From NCBI GenBank assembly GCA_008360975.2, contig CM039182.1:146324656-146388655 (forward strand): a stretch of 64,000 nucleotides of DNA, given 5' to 3'. The stretch is from Lichenostomus cassidix. Lineage: Eukaryota > Chordata > Aves > Passeriformes > Meliphagidae. Below, in pieces: positions 48,621-60,977 of this stretch. The notes under the pieces are model-generated. The model was given only the letters and a program-made list of their open reading frames with translations, was not told where the DNA came from and did no database searches. The position numbers were made by a program, and so were the translations under genes. Position 1 is the stretch's first letter. The number at the start of each line of letters is the position of its first letter.

Positions 48621-50217
48621 CAGTTATTGAAGAGGATGGATTCATTTTGTTTGCCTATTTAAGAAGGTTGTAGGTGGTAGCCAAGATACCTGAAGAGGGT
48701 GGTGATGACCAAATGCCACCTCAGTTAGAGAAAGCTGCAAAACCAAAATCTCATTACCAGCTCGATGCTCCTAAGTCTTGTGACCCCAGGGGATCCAAGG
48801 AGAAGGGAAAGCAGCGAGAGGAAGTAAACAAATTTTTCCATGAGTGGAGAAACTTGTCATGCAGTCATGCTAGAGAAGAATGAGGTATTTTTCTCTCTAA
48901 CTTGCTATATAATTGCCCTTGCACTAGATGTACAGGTCAGAGGCCTGTGGGACACTCTTGCAATGAGTTCTTCATCACCAGTGCCAACTAATTTGTAGCT
49001 ATATTGAGTTATTTCAACATGCAAAATACAGAAGACAGGTCATACAATAATTCTAAATTTAGAGAAAAAAGCCAAAACATTTGATAATAACATGTCTCAG
49101 TGAAGGCCTGTCCTAACAATTTGTGCTGGTACCAATTAATTATATAGTCATTAGTACTAATGTACTATACTTTGGGATTAGTTTATAAATAAGTGCTTTG
49201 TAGTCTAGGAGATAAATTGTTTCATCATTTATTCTAATCACAAAAGCCAAAAGTGCCTTTTATACAAACAAATGTACTCCAGCTTGTCTGTATTTAAATG
49301 GTCAAGCTAGGCTTTAAAATTAGAAACATGTAGATGAATGACTAAGAATTTTATCTTTGACAAAAGCTTTTTTTTTTTTTTTTACTCTGACTTCCTTTTA
49401 GTAAATTAAACAGGTTAATGAGTAGCTGGAAGCTGTGTTTTCGTTCGCAATGGAAAATTTCAGGAGGAGAAGGAATGATGAGGTTTTTTAATAGATTTAT
49501 GTCCTTTTCTTTTAGTTTTGTAACCTCCATGTTGAGCCTAATCCCCACCTCCTCCTACAGTCAGAGACTTTATCATACCTAACAGAATTTCTAAAATTAA
49601 TAGGTATCAGACATTAATATGCATATTTCAAATGCAAAAACATCTTGGATTAAGTGCTATTGATGTAGGCGAGGCAGTTTAAGTCTGGATTATATAAATG
49701 AATTGCAAGACATGAGTTGAGGCTGGAAAGGAAAGCTGTATATTATGTACTAGACACCTATGAAAAGAGTAATTCTGGCCATTTCAGAGAGACAAGAAAT
49801 AGAAATTAATTTTGGGGTGGAAACAGGGAGAAAAAAATTATCTTGGACTTCCCTCTAACCAAATACCAGTGAAAATGCTGACAAAAATCTTGTATACATA
49901 ATCCTTGCTTTGCATGGCTTAGATTACTTCTCAGGCTATCTAGAGTAGAGTGTATCTGCTTGAAGTTTGCAGAAAGAACTTATCTGAAACTTTTTGTCTC
50001 TTCAATGACGAATGTCCTGTCTCCCTGAAAAGATGATTATAAAGCAGATTGCTCTCTTGGGAAGAAAAGAGCAGTGCAGGAAATCCTAGAGATAGAGATT
50101 TAAGACACTGTCTTCAGGTCTGAGTGATTTGACACCACCTCTGTTTTCTAAGCAGGCACACTAGAATTATTTTTTTGGCCAAAGAAATAACATCAGATGA
50201 CAAAGATTTGCAGTATT
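48621..50217. other. Noncoding stretch, nothing recognised
   Basis: A hydrophilic 69-codon frame at 48674-48883 (Lys/Glu/Pro/Ser-rich) has no recognised family. A run of about 15 T lies at 49369-49383. The rest is AT-rich unique sequence. Confidence 0.45.
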
Positions 50218-50491
50218 ACTACATGTGGCTAGCACAGGTCTTTCCCATGAGAAATCCTTTTGTGTTTTATAAATAAAGATAAGGTTTGGATGTTATTAAA
50301 AACAGTGTCCCAAGACTTGGACGGTGCAGACCTGGCCAATCAGGCCTAGGGGGAGGTTTCTGACTGACCAATCTGGGTGACTTTTGAAAACTCTATATAT
50401 ATGATGAAATCAAAACAATAAAGGTCTTTTCCTTCTTGCCACTGAGAACTGGATTCTTCGCTCTGCTAGCGGCTCAACAGTGACAACTACA
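50218..50491 (+). mobile_element. Solo LTR, second copy, with 6-bp target duplication
   Basis: The LTR proper is 50224-50485 (262 bp), beginning tgtggctagcaca and ending ggctcaacagtgaca. The duplication actaca is perfect at 50218-50223 and 50486-50491. It has the same CCAAT-type boxes, a TATA box (ctctatatatatgatg) and aataaagg signal as the copy at 43943-44205, to which it is similar at roughly nine positions in ten by eye, in the opposite orientation. The two copies have different target duplications, so they are independent insertions and not a tandem or segmental duplication. No internal retroviral sequence is left. Confidence 0.94.
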
Positions 50492-52088
50492 TAAAATCCT
50501 TAAAAAGAAGTATCAGTTTGCACTTTTCTGCTAAGAGAAAAATTTGAACAATCAAGTTCAAGTGTTGGCATTCAAATTTAGCATCTTGATGGCAGAGAAA
50601 GGCTTCTCTTATTGGGTGATATTGTCTGTTCTCACAGGAACCATTCTGGATCCTTACTCTGGGAGTGTTCTTTGTTTTAAGCCACATTATACTGCTTACT
50701 GCTCATGTTATTTTGAAATGGAAGCATCTTATACTTGAAGAAGATGAGTCTCATGTAAGCATTTCAAAGACCCACAATGGCTTCAGCAAGCTCTGAAAGA
50801 ATTTTATTTTGGTTGGAAGAACCTACAGCTTATTCTTTTCTCTTTCCATCACTTTGTGCCATTTAAGTGACAGAGGCAATCTGCTTTAATACAGCACCAG
50901 TTTGGTTCCCCCACACAGACACACAACACCCTGCCCAATTTAGCATTCAGAGCTTCATGCATTCAGATTTTTATTATTGCAATTAGATTCTTCTTTTTTT
51001 TCTCGCTCCTTTTTTGAACTTCATACAGTTAACTGTGATTGAAGTTGTAACACTTTCCTACTGGTTTTCAATTTGTAAATGAAAAAGTCCAACAGAAAAT
51101 GGATATGAGCTGCATGAAGAAGCATTAATACCTGCTGAATAATCACCCTAAGTAGAACATTGATTTTTGCAGTATGTGTGCCAGGTAAACCTGAACAAAG
51201 GTATAAATATTCATATTTCAATAAACAGGGAAGAGTGAAGTATAGAGAATTGAAGAGAAACTTAAAAAGAAAATGCTATAACTGCAAACTCACACTGGAA
51301 AATATTTGCCCCTATCTTGATTTGATTTACTTTATATCCACATAGGAAAAAATCTTGAATAAATGCTCACTGAGTCCAAGAACAGAAGGGACCTTGTATC
51401 TATAAACAATTAATGTCACCTTCCAAGACATTTGCAGTTCAATTACATGTAGATATTAAAAGATTCAAAAACACAAGTGTCTAGGAAAAGCTTCCATAGC
51501 AAGAGGCTTGAGGAGGAAGAATTCCTTGTGAGCAGTGTTGAACTTGTGCATCAGTGAAGGCTACTGGTTGGGAAGAATGGAAAAAGAGGAAAACACTTTG
51601 AGCATACACTTCACAACAAAAGATAATTTTAATTTTCTTTTATTTAATCTCAGAATGAAGCATTGTCATGTTCTAATTTGCCTTGTACTTACTTGTGCAG
51701 TAAGAATTACACAAACTTTTTGATCCACAACACTGAACTTTCAGTCTGGTGTATTAGAACATATTTTGTTTGAAGAAATGCCCCTTGCCAGGCACTCAAG
51801 GGTTTCATAATGCCACAACTTCATTCTCATTACCATATGAGTGGCAACACTCATAGCATCTAGAGGATTTGTATTCTCAGTCACTAACAGAAACATTCAC
51901 AAACCTTTCCAGTGTGAACCTCTATACTGTAGCCACTTAAATTGTTTGAATTTCTGAGTGAATTCCATCACCATTATCTATAGGTTTTGCCTTCAGGGGT
52001 TTGCAGTCCAAGAAACATTAGAAACCACCTGTCTGTGCTTGGCAAACCTTCCACTTCCATAGGACTGTAGAAGGCTTTAGGTTTCATA
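50492..52088. other. Noncoding stretch, nothing recognised
   Basis: AT-rich unique sequence with short frames only. Confidence 0.5.
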
Positions 52089-52262
52089 AAATCATAGAAT
52101 GGTTTGGATTAGAAAGGACTTTAAAGATCATCCAGCTCCAAACCCCCTGCCATGGACAGGAACACCTTCCACTGGACCAGGTTGCTCACAGCCCCATCCA
52201 GCCTGGCCTTGAACACTTCCAGGGTTGGGGCATTCACAGCTTCTCTGGGCAACTTTTTCCTA
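52089..52262 (-). mobile_element. CR1 LINE 3' end fragment
   Basis: Minus orientation: aaatcatagaatggtttgga, gactttaaagatcatccagc, ccccctgccatggacaggaa, caccttccactggaccaggt, cccatccagcctggccttga, acacttccagggttggggca, cacagcttctctgggcaac. It keeps only the last ~175 bp. Confidence 0.96.
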
Positions 52263-54669
52263 CCTATTTGCCTCCAGTAGCACTTTGCAAGTGTGAGCTC
52301 AGAGACTTCATCTGAAAATGAAGCAGAATTATATCAAGGATGACATGAAAAGGGATTTAAATGTTGAATTGGTATTTTCAGAATGATAGGTGATTTCTAA
52401 GGATATGCGAAGAAAATTTGTCTCTAGGAGAAAAACAGAAAGCTTTTAAAGAAATTTCATCTGTTTTAGCTGATTACTTTCTCTCTGCACAGTGAATTAG
52501 ATAGATTGCCATCTGAACTTACATCAGGATAGTGTTCAGGCTTCAGTCAGCAGATGCTCCAAAGACTTCCCAATTTAACTGAAAAATCTCACTGCTTTCA
52601 GGCATGTGTTACTTATCTTTTTAGAGAAGTCATATCCCATCACCTCTGACAGAATTTTCTGAGTATCACTGTTCATAAGATTAGGAAAGTCTATCCTCAA
52701 GAAAGAATAGGTTTTACTAACATCTTTTACTAAAATTTGCACAGATTTCACATGCAATTTCTGTCTCAATGTATTTTTCTTTGTATGAAAGAGCATGGGG
52801 GACTTCTCCAATATCACCTCTATATTCACTAATGGAAGCAACATGTGCCATTTTGAGTAATATAATAAACTTTTTCCCTGCTGAATCTAAATAAAAAGGA
52901 AGAATGGATGAACTGTGGTTCACAAAGCATACCGGTCGCTAGCAACTTCCCATTAAAAAACAAAGTTAGTCCAAGTCCAATAATTGCTCAGGAAAGAGAG
53001 ACAGGAACCACAGCATTCCAGAAATACAGAGATTTATTCAATAAAGAAAGCAACTATGCAGAAAGAGCTTTCACTTAAAGAAATTTCCAGTATACGTAAA
53101 GACATAGGTGGACTAGAAGAGTATGAAAATGCAAAGCAGGTTCTGAGAAATTATTCGGAGGTGGAGTCATGGGTTGATAATAAGTGCTTCAGTGCAATAA
53201 TCAGTTTTAGGGGTTGGATTTTGTTCGTGGCTGTTGGGGTGGTGGTTTTGAGGGGCTTAACTTGAGGACCATTTTGAATACATATAATTTTTTTAAGAAG
53301 AACTCCTCAGTTTAATATTCTAGACTGTGGCTCAGCCAGAGCTATCACTGAAGCACCTTTGAAATTCCAGCAATTCTCCTGAGAGGCTAGAAATATATTT
53401 CAAACTGAATCTGCTAAAATTAATATGAGATTGCTTTCATACTTCTTTCCTTTAATCTATATATCTCCCAGCATATGATATCACTTGCTGACTTGCATTC
53501 CTTCCTTACACTTTTTTTCTTTTCTCAGGAACTTGTGCTCACCAGTTTGAATACACATATGTTCTCTTGTTTATTGCTGTAGACACATCCTTCATTTGTT
53601 AATAGATTCATATGCTTGTGCTCCTGATGGGTTTTGTTTGCTCTTGATTCAGTCACAGAAATCCATGTGTAGCGAGGAATTTGAAAAGAGCATGCAGCTG
53701 TTTGCCAGATAAACTGACACATCATAATTTTGTACTTTTAGCGTCCTCCTTTGTTTTAATAAGTATGGATGTCATGGATTTATAAACAAGTACTTTGAGG
53801 GTTTGGAGGTCATTTCACTATTGACTTTCTCTTATCTTTTATTTTCTCCTTAATTTCTTGTAGATGTATTTGTGGACTTTGGAACAATCTAATGTTGTAG
53901 CAATCATATCACTTTCAATTTGCACAGGGTCCTTTTACTGTCAGACTTCTTTAATGGAATGGTAATGGTTCTTCTTTGTACCATGGCTGAAATGTGCTAG
54001 AAGCTTTACAAGCAAATAAACAAAATCTGGCCTTGGCTGTTCAACTGGACTCAGTCCCACACATAATCACTCTAACTGAGCTCATAATAATAACCCATAA
54101 TTGCACAGTCTTGTTGGTAGGGTTTAGATGACAGCAGACTGATTCCTGATTTGGTTGCTCAGTACTGTGGTGGTGTAACTATGAGCAGAATTCTGCTCTT
54201 GGGCCAAGGAGTTTAGGAATATGCCAAGCCCCTGGCTTTTTCAGTAATTCCTGTGGATTTATTTATCCTAACAGAAAATGCAGTTTACAAATTGATTTTG
54301 TTACACCTGCATGACAAATGTTTTATAAACAAGAAAATAGTCTAAATGTGAGCAGACAATTTAAAATGAGGTTACAAAGGTATATTTGGAAGTATCAAAA
54401 TGCTCCCCAGAATTAACCTCTGTGCACCTAAACTTGGGTGAAAGAGAACCTTTTGCAAAACAACCTTAACATTGTGCATGACTATTAAGCAAAGAAACAG
54501 GATATGTAGGAAATTGTAGGGACATCAGCACTGCTTGGCCTTTGTGACAACAACAGTGTTCCTCTCTCTGGTGATCCCAGGGCTATCAGGAAGGATTGGG
54601 TCAAGTCCTTGGTCTCACTCCTTTTTGCAATGCCCTGTCATTTTTGTAAGTAATAGCACAGGAGTTTTA
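52263..54669. other. Noncoding stretch, nothing certain
   Basis: Around 52930-53270 the sequence contains CpG sites and a minus-strand ctttattgaataaatc near 53035-53050, which resembles the polyadenylation region of an LTR. The evidence is too thin to call. A 93-codon plus-strand frame (52984-53265) crosses it and has no recognised motif. Confidence 0.35.
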
Positions 54670-54896
54670 GATAAGATATTAGGGTTTTTTTTTTCATGGA
54701 AATGGCTGTCAAGCATTGGAACAGATTGCTAAGGGAAGTGGTGGGGTCATCATCCCTGGAATTGTTCAAAAAATGTGTAGATGTGGCACTTGAGGACATG
54801 GTTTAATGGTGAACATGGTCCTGGTGCTGGGTTGATGGTTGGACTTGGTGATCTTAAAGGTCTTTTCCAACCTTAACAATGCTATGATTCTGTGAT
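54670..54896 (+). mobile_element. CR1 LINE 3' end fragment
   Basis: gtcaagcattggaacagatt, gggaagtggtggggtcatca, tccctggaattgttcaaaaa, gtgtagatgtggcacttgag, gacatggtttaatggtgaac, gctgggttgatggttggact, tggtgatcttaaaggtcttt, tccaaccttaacaatgctat, ending ATGATTCTGTGAT. It belongs to the same tail class as the copies at 14.5, 59.0 and 62.9 kb. Confidence 0.95.
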
Positions 54897-56168
54897 CCCA
54901 CATGCATATGTTTCCGTGGGATTCTCCAGGTAGGAAAAAATTCCAACATGTAGGAGGTCTGAATTTAGCAGCCCAAAGATCTACTGATTTCTTGAGCATG
55001 ATAACTTTCTTAATATCTTGGCATACAATCATGCAACCCAAGAGGAGGCAGACTTAAGCAAAAATCTCAGGACATGCACCACTTCCATGTTAAAGCTTAT
55101 ACCCTCTAAGAACTCACTCCAGTGCCATGTTATTTCTAGTAAAGGTGTCAAGGGATACAATTAAAAAACAGTAAGAAACAGCATTGTCTGGTGATTGATT
55201 TTCATTGAGTTTTGCTTCCTGGGTTGGTTTTTTTTTTTTTTAGATTTGTCCAAAGATAAAATTAAAACAAAATAATGTTTCACAACAAAATAATTTTTCT
55301 TGAAGGAACCTGTCTGCTGTTCCATCTCCTGCTGTACCCACATTGTCAAATGGCAAGTACAAGAGGTGATAATTTGCTTTTTCATGTTCGTTTCATAAAT
55401 TTTTTCAGCACAAATATGGTAATAAATATTACCTATTAGTGTATCAATCCCTCCATCTCCACTCACGAACAATCAAAATAACTAATTATTGCCACAGGAT
55501 GGCCAAAAAGCTGTGCTGTGCCTCACACTAAGTAGTTGTTTAAATATCTCCAAGCAGTAAGAACTATCTCCAGAAGTATCAGCAAACCGTAGTCTCACTG
55601 TGAAAACTGAGCACACAATTTTCGGTAATCTTATCAGCTCATCAGTCTTGACAGTGAGTGAACATATGTACCAAGTTGTCCCCAGTCTGTCATATTCTGT
55701 CTCTAGATGTTTCAGGTCTCCATTCCTGTGGATAATAGTATGGCATCTGTTCTTTGTGTTCAGAGAGGAAAAATGAAGGTGGGTCTCTGAGGGTGCTGTA
55801 CCTCTGCTCACTGGAAAGGAATGTATGAATGCTATTAATTTGAAGGGACAAGGTTGGTGTCATTCCTCTGTCTGAAGTGGCTGCTTAACCTTCCAAGGAA
55901 ATGCAGAATTTCAAAAGAATGCAGAAATGCAAGTTCAATCTGTTTTAGATTAAATCAATGCCTTAGAAATGCTGAGGCTTAGACTCCTTATATAATTGAT
56001 GAAAAGATTTGGACACCTTCACTGCAGGGCTTGGAGGACACAATTTAGGCAAAGACACACATGCATCCAAGGCTCCCGATGTTTAGACGACTTAATCAAG
56101 TGCCTGAAGCTGAGTAGAGTGAATCTCCTAAACTTCATCTTCCTCCCAAATTCAAAACGAGTTATATC
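54897..56168. other. Noncoding stretch, nothing recognised
   Basis: Unique sequence. A 109-codon minus-strand frame (55482-55811) has no recognised motif. Confidence 0.45.
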
Positions 56169-56514
56169 AGCCAAGGTGCTGCTGGTTCCTTGGTAACACT
56201 ATTCCCTAGGATCATCTGTGCTGCACAGGCATCCCTTAGTTGTGTGGGAGAGCTGGGATTGCCATGCAGCTGGAGGGAGAGCTACAGGAGATCCACCAGC
56301 AGTGATAACCTGACTCCTTCCCATCTGGGACCTTTCCTCTCCTGCAGTATGGGATCCTTTATCCCAGACTCCAGGCTGGAATCCATGTACTTTATTGGGG
56401 CCTTCCTCAAATATTCAAATTAATCCTGTGCATGTTTGGTTTTCAGATTTTGTCTTAGTTCATTGTTGGTAGGTTAGGAAATGCAAGAATGAGCCAACAT
56501 GTGGATGTAACTGA
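56169..56514 (+). mobile_element. Unidentified interspersed repeat, copy 2
   Basis: Plus-strand copy of the repeat at 9850-10190. Shared landmarks are gctggttccttggtaacac, ccctaggatcatctgtgctg, cacaggcatcccttagt, gatccaccagcagtgataac, gggacctttcctctcctgca, cctcaaatattcaaatt and ggaaatgcaagaa. The common part ends near 56514 here. In copy 1 the TTCC microsatellite begins at the equivalent place. The 77-codon frame at 56190-56423 corresponds to 9941-10174 and differs at about nine residues. Family not identified. Confidence 0.75.
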
Positions 56515-59025
56515 GTCATTGATCATTAGTAGTCCAGTCTCTCACAGAAAGAAGGGAGATATTAAGTGATTATAGGATCAATTTCAGTTGATGAGCAGGA
56601 TTTAAGCTCTAAAAATCCAGTTCACTCTTCACGAATGTGGTTGAAGAGCACCTAAAGATCATACATATGTCTGAGGAGTTGTCCTCTCAGGCTGCAGATG
56701 TCCATGCATCATTCAAAAGACTTGTGAGAATTGTCTTGGGCATTGGTTGTTCCCACTGGGGCCAGCAAAAGGGATAAATTTAAGAGGGAAGCTCCCCAGT
56801 CAATGAAATACAACTGTCTGATCTTCCCAGGGAGAATGTGTGCATATTGCATACAATGGTTTCACACAGTAACAAAACCTTGATCCTAATGCTGTCCATT
56901 TCCTTTGTACAACTTTATACAATTAGCTCATTTTTCTGTGTTCCTCCCAAATATCTGCACTGTTTCATGAATGCCTATACTTCAGGAATAGCCATAAATA
57001 ATTAAATCTGCACAACAGTGAAGAGTTTATGAAAGGAATTTAGTCCCTGAAAATTATTTGGTGAAAGGGGATAATAAGTTTGTATGGTTTAAGTTCATCA
57101 TATTAGGGATAACAGCAAATGTTTAGCTTTAAACATGCAGTTTCCTGAAGTAAGGTTGTCTCTGTTATCAAGGTGACATTAAAAGTGGCCACAGGTTTCA
57201 AAGCTTTAAATTTCAAAGCTTTACCACCAGATCAATTTCAATTACTTACTTTAATTGAAGAAGCGTGAGAGTTTCTTAGGTGGCCACATGTTTTGTGTTT
57301 CTGTCTCTGCATGCCATATACACATCTGCCCACATGAAATAAGGTCTGCATCAGCAGCTCCACAGCTTACTTTAAACCTGCATTTTCATCACCAGAGTAA
57401 GGAACATTGAAGCATCTTTTCCCAATAAGTACAGATGATGGCTACTTGCTTTGTTTTAAAAGCCAGTAGAAATATCAATTTCTTCTGGAACAATGTCATA
57501 TGTGAGTTATACATAGATCCTCCATGCTCATTTTACGGAAAATGGAAAAAGGAATAATGGGATTGTTCTGGGAGTTTTCACTGTATTTTCCTTAACCACA
57601 AAATAAGTAAACAAATATAGGAAAGACATAAAGTGATGAGACACTACTACAAAATTAGCTTTTTTACTTCCAGTGAATAGGCTCTTTACAAGAGCAGTTC
57701 ATTTCAACCTTCTCATCTTCCTGAAATGAATTTGTAGTGAAAAGCAATTACAGTGAATATTTCCATATTCCCAGTGCCCCTAAATGTACCTATATTAATT
57801 TTCTGGAGTTATCTTAGTAATATATTTTTTTGCTTATGTATTTTCTTATGTATATGTTTGTGTGCCAGTGACTCTGTGTGTTAGTGCTTGAAAATTCCCC
57901 AGACAGAGCCAGATTTGACCACCAGGATGATTACCATTGACAGCAACTGGGAAAGCAGTTGTAAAGACATCTAGTTCCATCTCTAGGGCTGCAGTGACTG
58001 CTCTCTGTGGAATCAGACTGGGAATACTGACATTTCCATGCTGAACATCAAAGAGCTGCTCAGGAAATCAAAACAGATCATTTAAACCAACCCCACAGTT
58101 CTGAGGATGCTGTTGTCTCAAGGTGTCCCTGAAGAGGGTCCATTAGTGCAGCAGCTGCTTCAGGAAGAGATTTTACACAGTGGATGCAGATTGAGTTAAA
58201 TTTAAGAATCCTCTAAAGATTTACCAAAAAGAGCTTGATTGAAACTGCATGGAGGGAGAATTATGCCTAAATGACTAAATTCTGACTCTCATCAGGAGGA
58301 CTGTGGAGTTAAATGTGGTATCAGGAAAGAAAAAATTTCACTTACAAGTGATAAATGATCATGAAGGTAGTGAAAATTTCCCCAACTTCATTCTAACATT
58401 TCATTTCAAATCTAAGTGTGGTTTAAATGGAGGCTTTTAGGTGCACTAGTAAAGTACCCAGGTTTATATGGCCTTTATGTAAAGGGTATGTGTACCTTCA
58501 TTCTCATCTCAGCAATAACTTAAAGAATGGTGGCTGAAGGCATCTAACTTGACTGAAAGGGTAGAGGATTCATAAATGTCTGTAGTCCTGCGGGTCTTAG
58601 AGGGAGCTGGGGATAAAACACAAAAATTTCTAGATGCTCATATGGAAAGAAAAGGTTTGGTCAGAGTTCATACCTCCTGGGTCACAAGAAATACAACTGT
58701 GTCAAAGGAGCAATATTTTAGATTACATTGTATTAGGCAGCATTGCTTTTGCATGAAGAAGGTTGTTGAGCTGAAAGGCTGAAGAAGAAAGAAGGGGAAA
58801 GATGTGACCTTTCCTATAACTCACTTCCCTCATCAACATTTACAAAACACACTAGAAAGGGGTTTTCTAAACCCTATGACTGATTTAGAAATGTGAAAAA
58901 GCAATGTTACCCCTGGAATAATAGCAACAATGATATGCCTCAATTAGGAAACTCTGCCAGGGATCAGTCACTTGAGTAGACAATGTCCCTTCTCCATTCT
59001 TCAGCCTTTTTTTTCCCTCAAAACA
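56515..59025. other. Noncoding stretch, nothing recognised
   Basis: AT-rich unique sequence. The 68-codon frame at 58576-58782 has no recognised motif. Confidence 0.45.
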
Positions 59026-59216
59026 ATCATAGAATCATTTAGGCTGGAAAGACCCCTGAGGTCATTGAGTCCAACTATCAACCCAGCACTGCCACGTCCA
59101 CCACTGAACCATGTCCCAAGGTTCTTAACTACATGGCTTTTAAATACCCCTAGGAATGGTGACTCCATACCTTTCCTGGGCAGCCTGTCCCAATTCTTGA
59201 CAACACTTTTGAGAAA
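59026..59216 (-). mobile_element. CR1 LINE 3' end fragment
   Basis: Minus orientation: atcatagaatcatttaggct, ggtcattgagtccaactatc, aacccagcactgccacgtcc, accactgaaccatgtcccaa, ggtgactccatacctttcct and gggcagcctgtcccaattct. Same tail class as 14.5, 54.7 and 62.9 kb. The 99-codon frame over it is repeat-derived. Confidence 0.95.
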
Positions 59217-59964
59217 CAGAGATCACAAAGATATTTACTTCCCTACTAGTTTGACAAAATCAACAAACTGAGTAAAGAAAGCAGTTCAAATGTTCATAAC
59301 TTTGTTTCTAAAACACTCTCATGTGCTAACTCCTGTAATCAAACACAGCAGCTGAATTTACGATCAGACTCTACATTAAGGGTTAGACACACAAGAGGAG
59401 AAACTCTTTATTGTTAAATGGTTGGTCAGCTGAGAAACACAAGTCCAAACATTAACTTCATTTGCTCCTCATTAACTCCTTCATTAATTCTGCAACTCCA
59501 AAACTACTGTAGTTGTTTGCTTGACTTTTTACGGCAAAGCAGCATTACTAGAGCATGATGTCGTTCATTTTGCTCTTTTTTTTTTCCTGATGAATATAGT
59601 AAAAAAAAAGGGAAAGAAAACAAAAAAAAAGGTAAAGAAAAGGAAAAATGTTTAGAAGTGTAAGGGAAAGGAATTTCTCTTCCTCTGTGAGAAAAATTGA
59701 GAACTGATGGCCATCTATTTCTGATAATTTTGTTGTTTGTGCTTAACTACAGTGCTTTTAAAATCAGCTGTCATGGAGCCCACTCTTCCTCCACTCAGCT
59801 GCCAAAAATATTCCTGTTCAATCTGCTTTTGTGTATTTTGGACGTTTGTTCTAACCCACCAATTTTCCTTCACAAAGCTATGTATTGGCAGTATTTGGCA
59901 AAAACGCCTGTGGAAAAGAGAGGCATTGAGACTGGATTTCTGTTGTTTGTTTGTTTGGGGACAC

Positions 59965-59979
59965 GGGGGGGGGGGGGGG
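59965..59979 (+). repeat. G15 homopolymer
   Basis: Fifteen consecutive G followed by TGGGAGGGG. Could fold as a G-quadruplex. Length is likely polymorphic and prone to sequencing error. Confidence 0.9.
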
Positions 59980-60395
59980 TGGGAGGGGTCAAGGACAGAG
60001 CAGGAAATTGCTCATATCTTCTTAAGCACACTCTATAACAACTGTCCTTTCATATAAGGCAGCCACACGTAGAGGGAAGTGATAGGAAAATGCAGCAATA
60101 ATCCCACTGAGTCCAGCTAAAAGCAGGCTGTATGGTACATTCTGTACCTGGGAAATGCCAGATGTCTATACATCCAGGAGTGCAGAAATTACCATTGAAA
60201 TTACATGTTTGTGCAGCTAAACAGCTCCCAGACAGAAGTGACAATCACAGGGGGTTATTATTAGATGTGTGGAGTGGTCCCAGCTCCAGCCAGGGGAACC
60301 CAAAGCATCTGTGCAAATCTGCTCTGTGCAGACTGGTCTGTTTGTCCCTGACTCCAAGGAACTTGCACACAGCCCAAATCTGTTTCAGTTTAGCT

Positions 60396-60438
60396 CTTCT
60401 TTTTTTCTTTTTTTCTTTTTTTCTTTTTTTTTTTTTTC
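60396..60438. repeat. T-rich (TTTTTTTC)n tract
   Basis: Four runs of T separated by single C, then a run of about 15 T. Low complexity. Confidence 0.9.
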
Positions 60439-60977
60439 GACCCACTTCTTTCTAAAAACTCATCAGGTGTGATGGAGGGAAAAATGGAAACTAACAGTGC
60501 CACCTAATGGGTGTATGATTTTATTTCCCAATAGACTTAATTTTAGAAATTGAGAAAACAAGCAAGAGCAGCAGATCCTCAGGGGTATAGTATATTCAAA
60601 GTTTCTTTCCTATAGTCTGGGATTTTTTTTTTCAAGGGAATCTAAAATACAAAGAAAATTAATTTTTCTCTATTATTTCTCTGACAACAGCCTGGACTGC
60701 TCAGCATTGCTGCATTTTGGAGAATTATTCTTGGTGGGGTGGATAATACAGATCAAAATGACTTTGGAAAATGGGAATGAACAGCTGGGTCAGGTTCATT
60801 GAAAGGTTTCTTTCAAATCCAGGTTGCTTCAAAAATGAAGAAAACAAACAAAAACCAAGGAAAAACAATCAGAAGTTGCCTTTATCATACAGTCTTGATG
60901 TTGTTAAGGAAACGTCCCCAACTGCCCATTCACAAGACTGTCTGGCACTCCAACTCCCAGTGCCAGAGACTTTAACT

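Larger units (their letters stand above)
59217..60977. other. Noncoding stretch with low-complexity tracts
   Basis: It contains A-rich patches at 59600-59650, a G15 homopolymer at 59965-59979 and a T-rich tract at 60396-60438. No gene or transposon body was recognised. Confidence 0.5.

Noticed and set aside
48674..48883. Hydrophilic 69-codon frame after a CR1 end
   Set aside because: Charged composition looked exon-like, but no splice-site context or family resemblance was found.
43937..50491. A single provirus bounded by the two similar LTRs
   Set aside because: The LTRs are in opposite orientation and have different target duplications, and the DNA between contains an old CR1 and a pentamer array, not gag/pol/env.
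9850..56514. A large ancestral palindrome centred near 33-34 kb (inverted pairs at 9.9/56.3 and 23/45.9 kb)
   Set aside because: The two inverted pairs have different centres, and the intervening sequences do not mirror each other.
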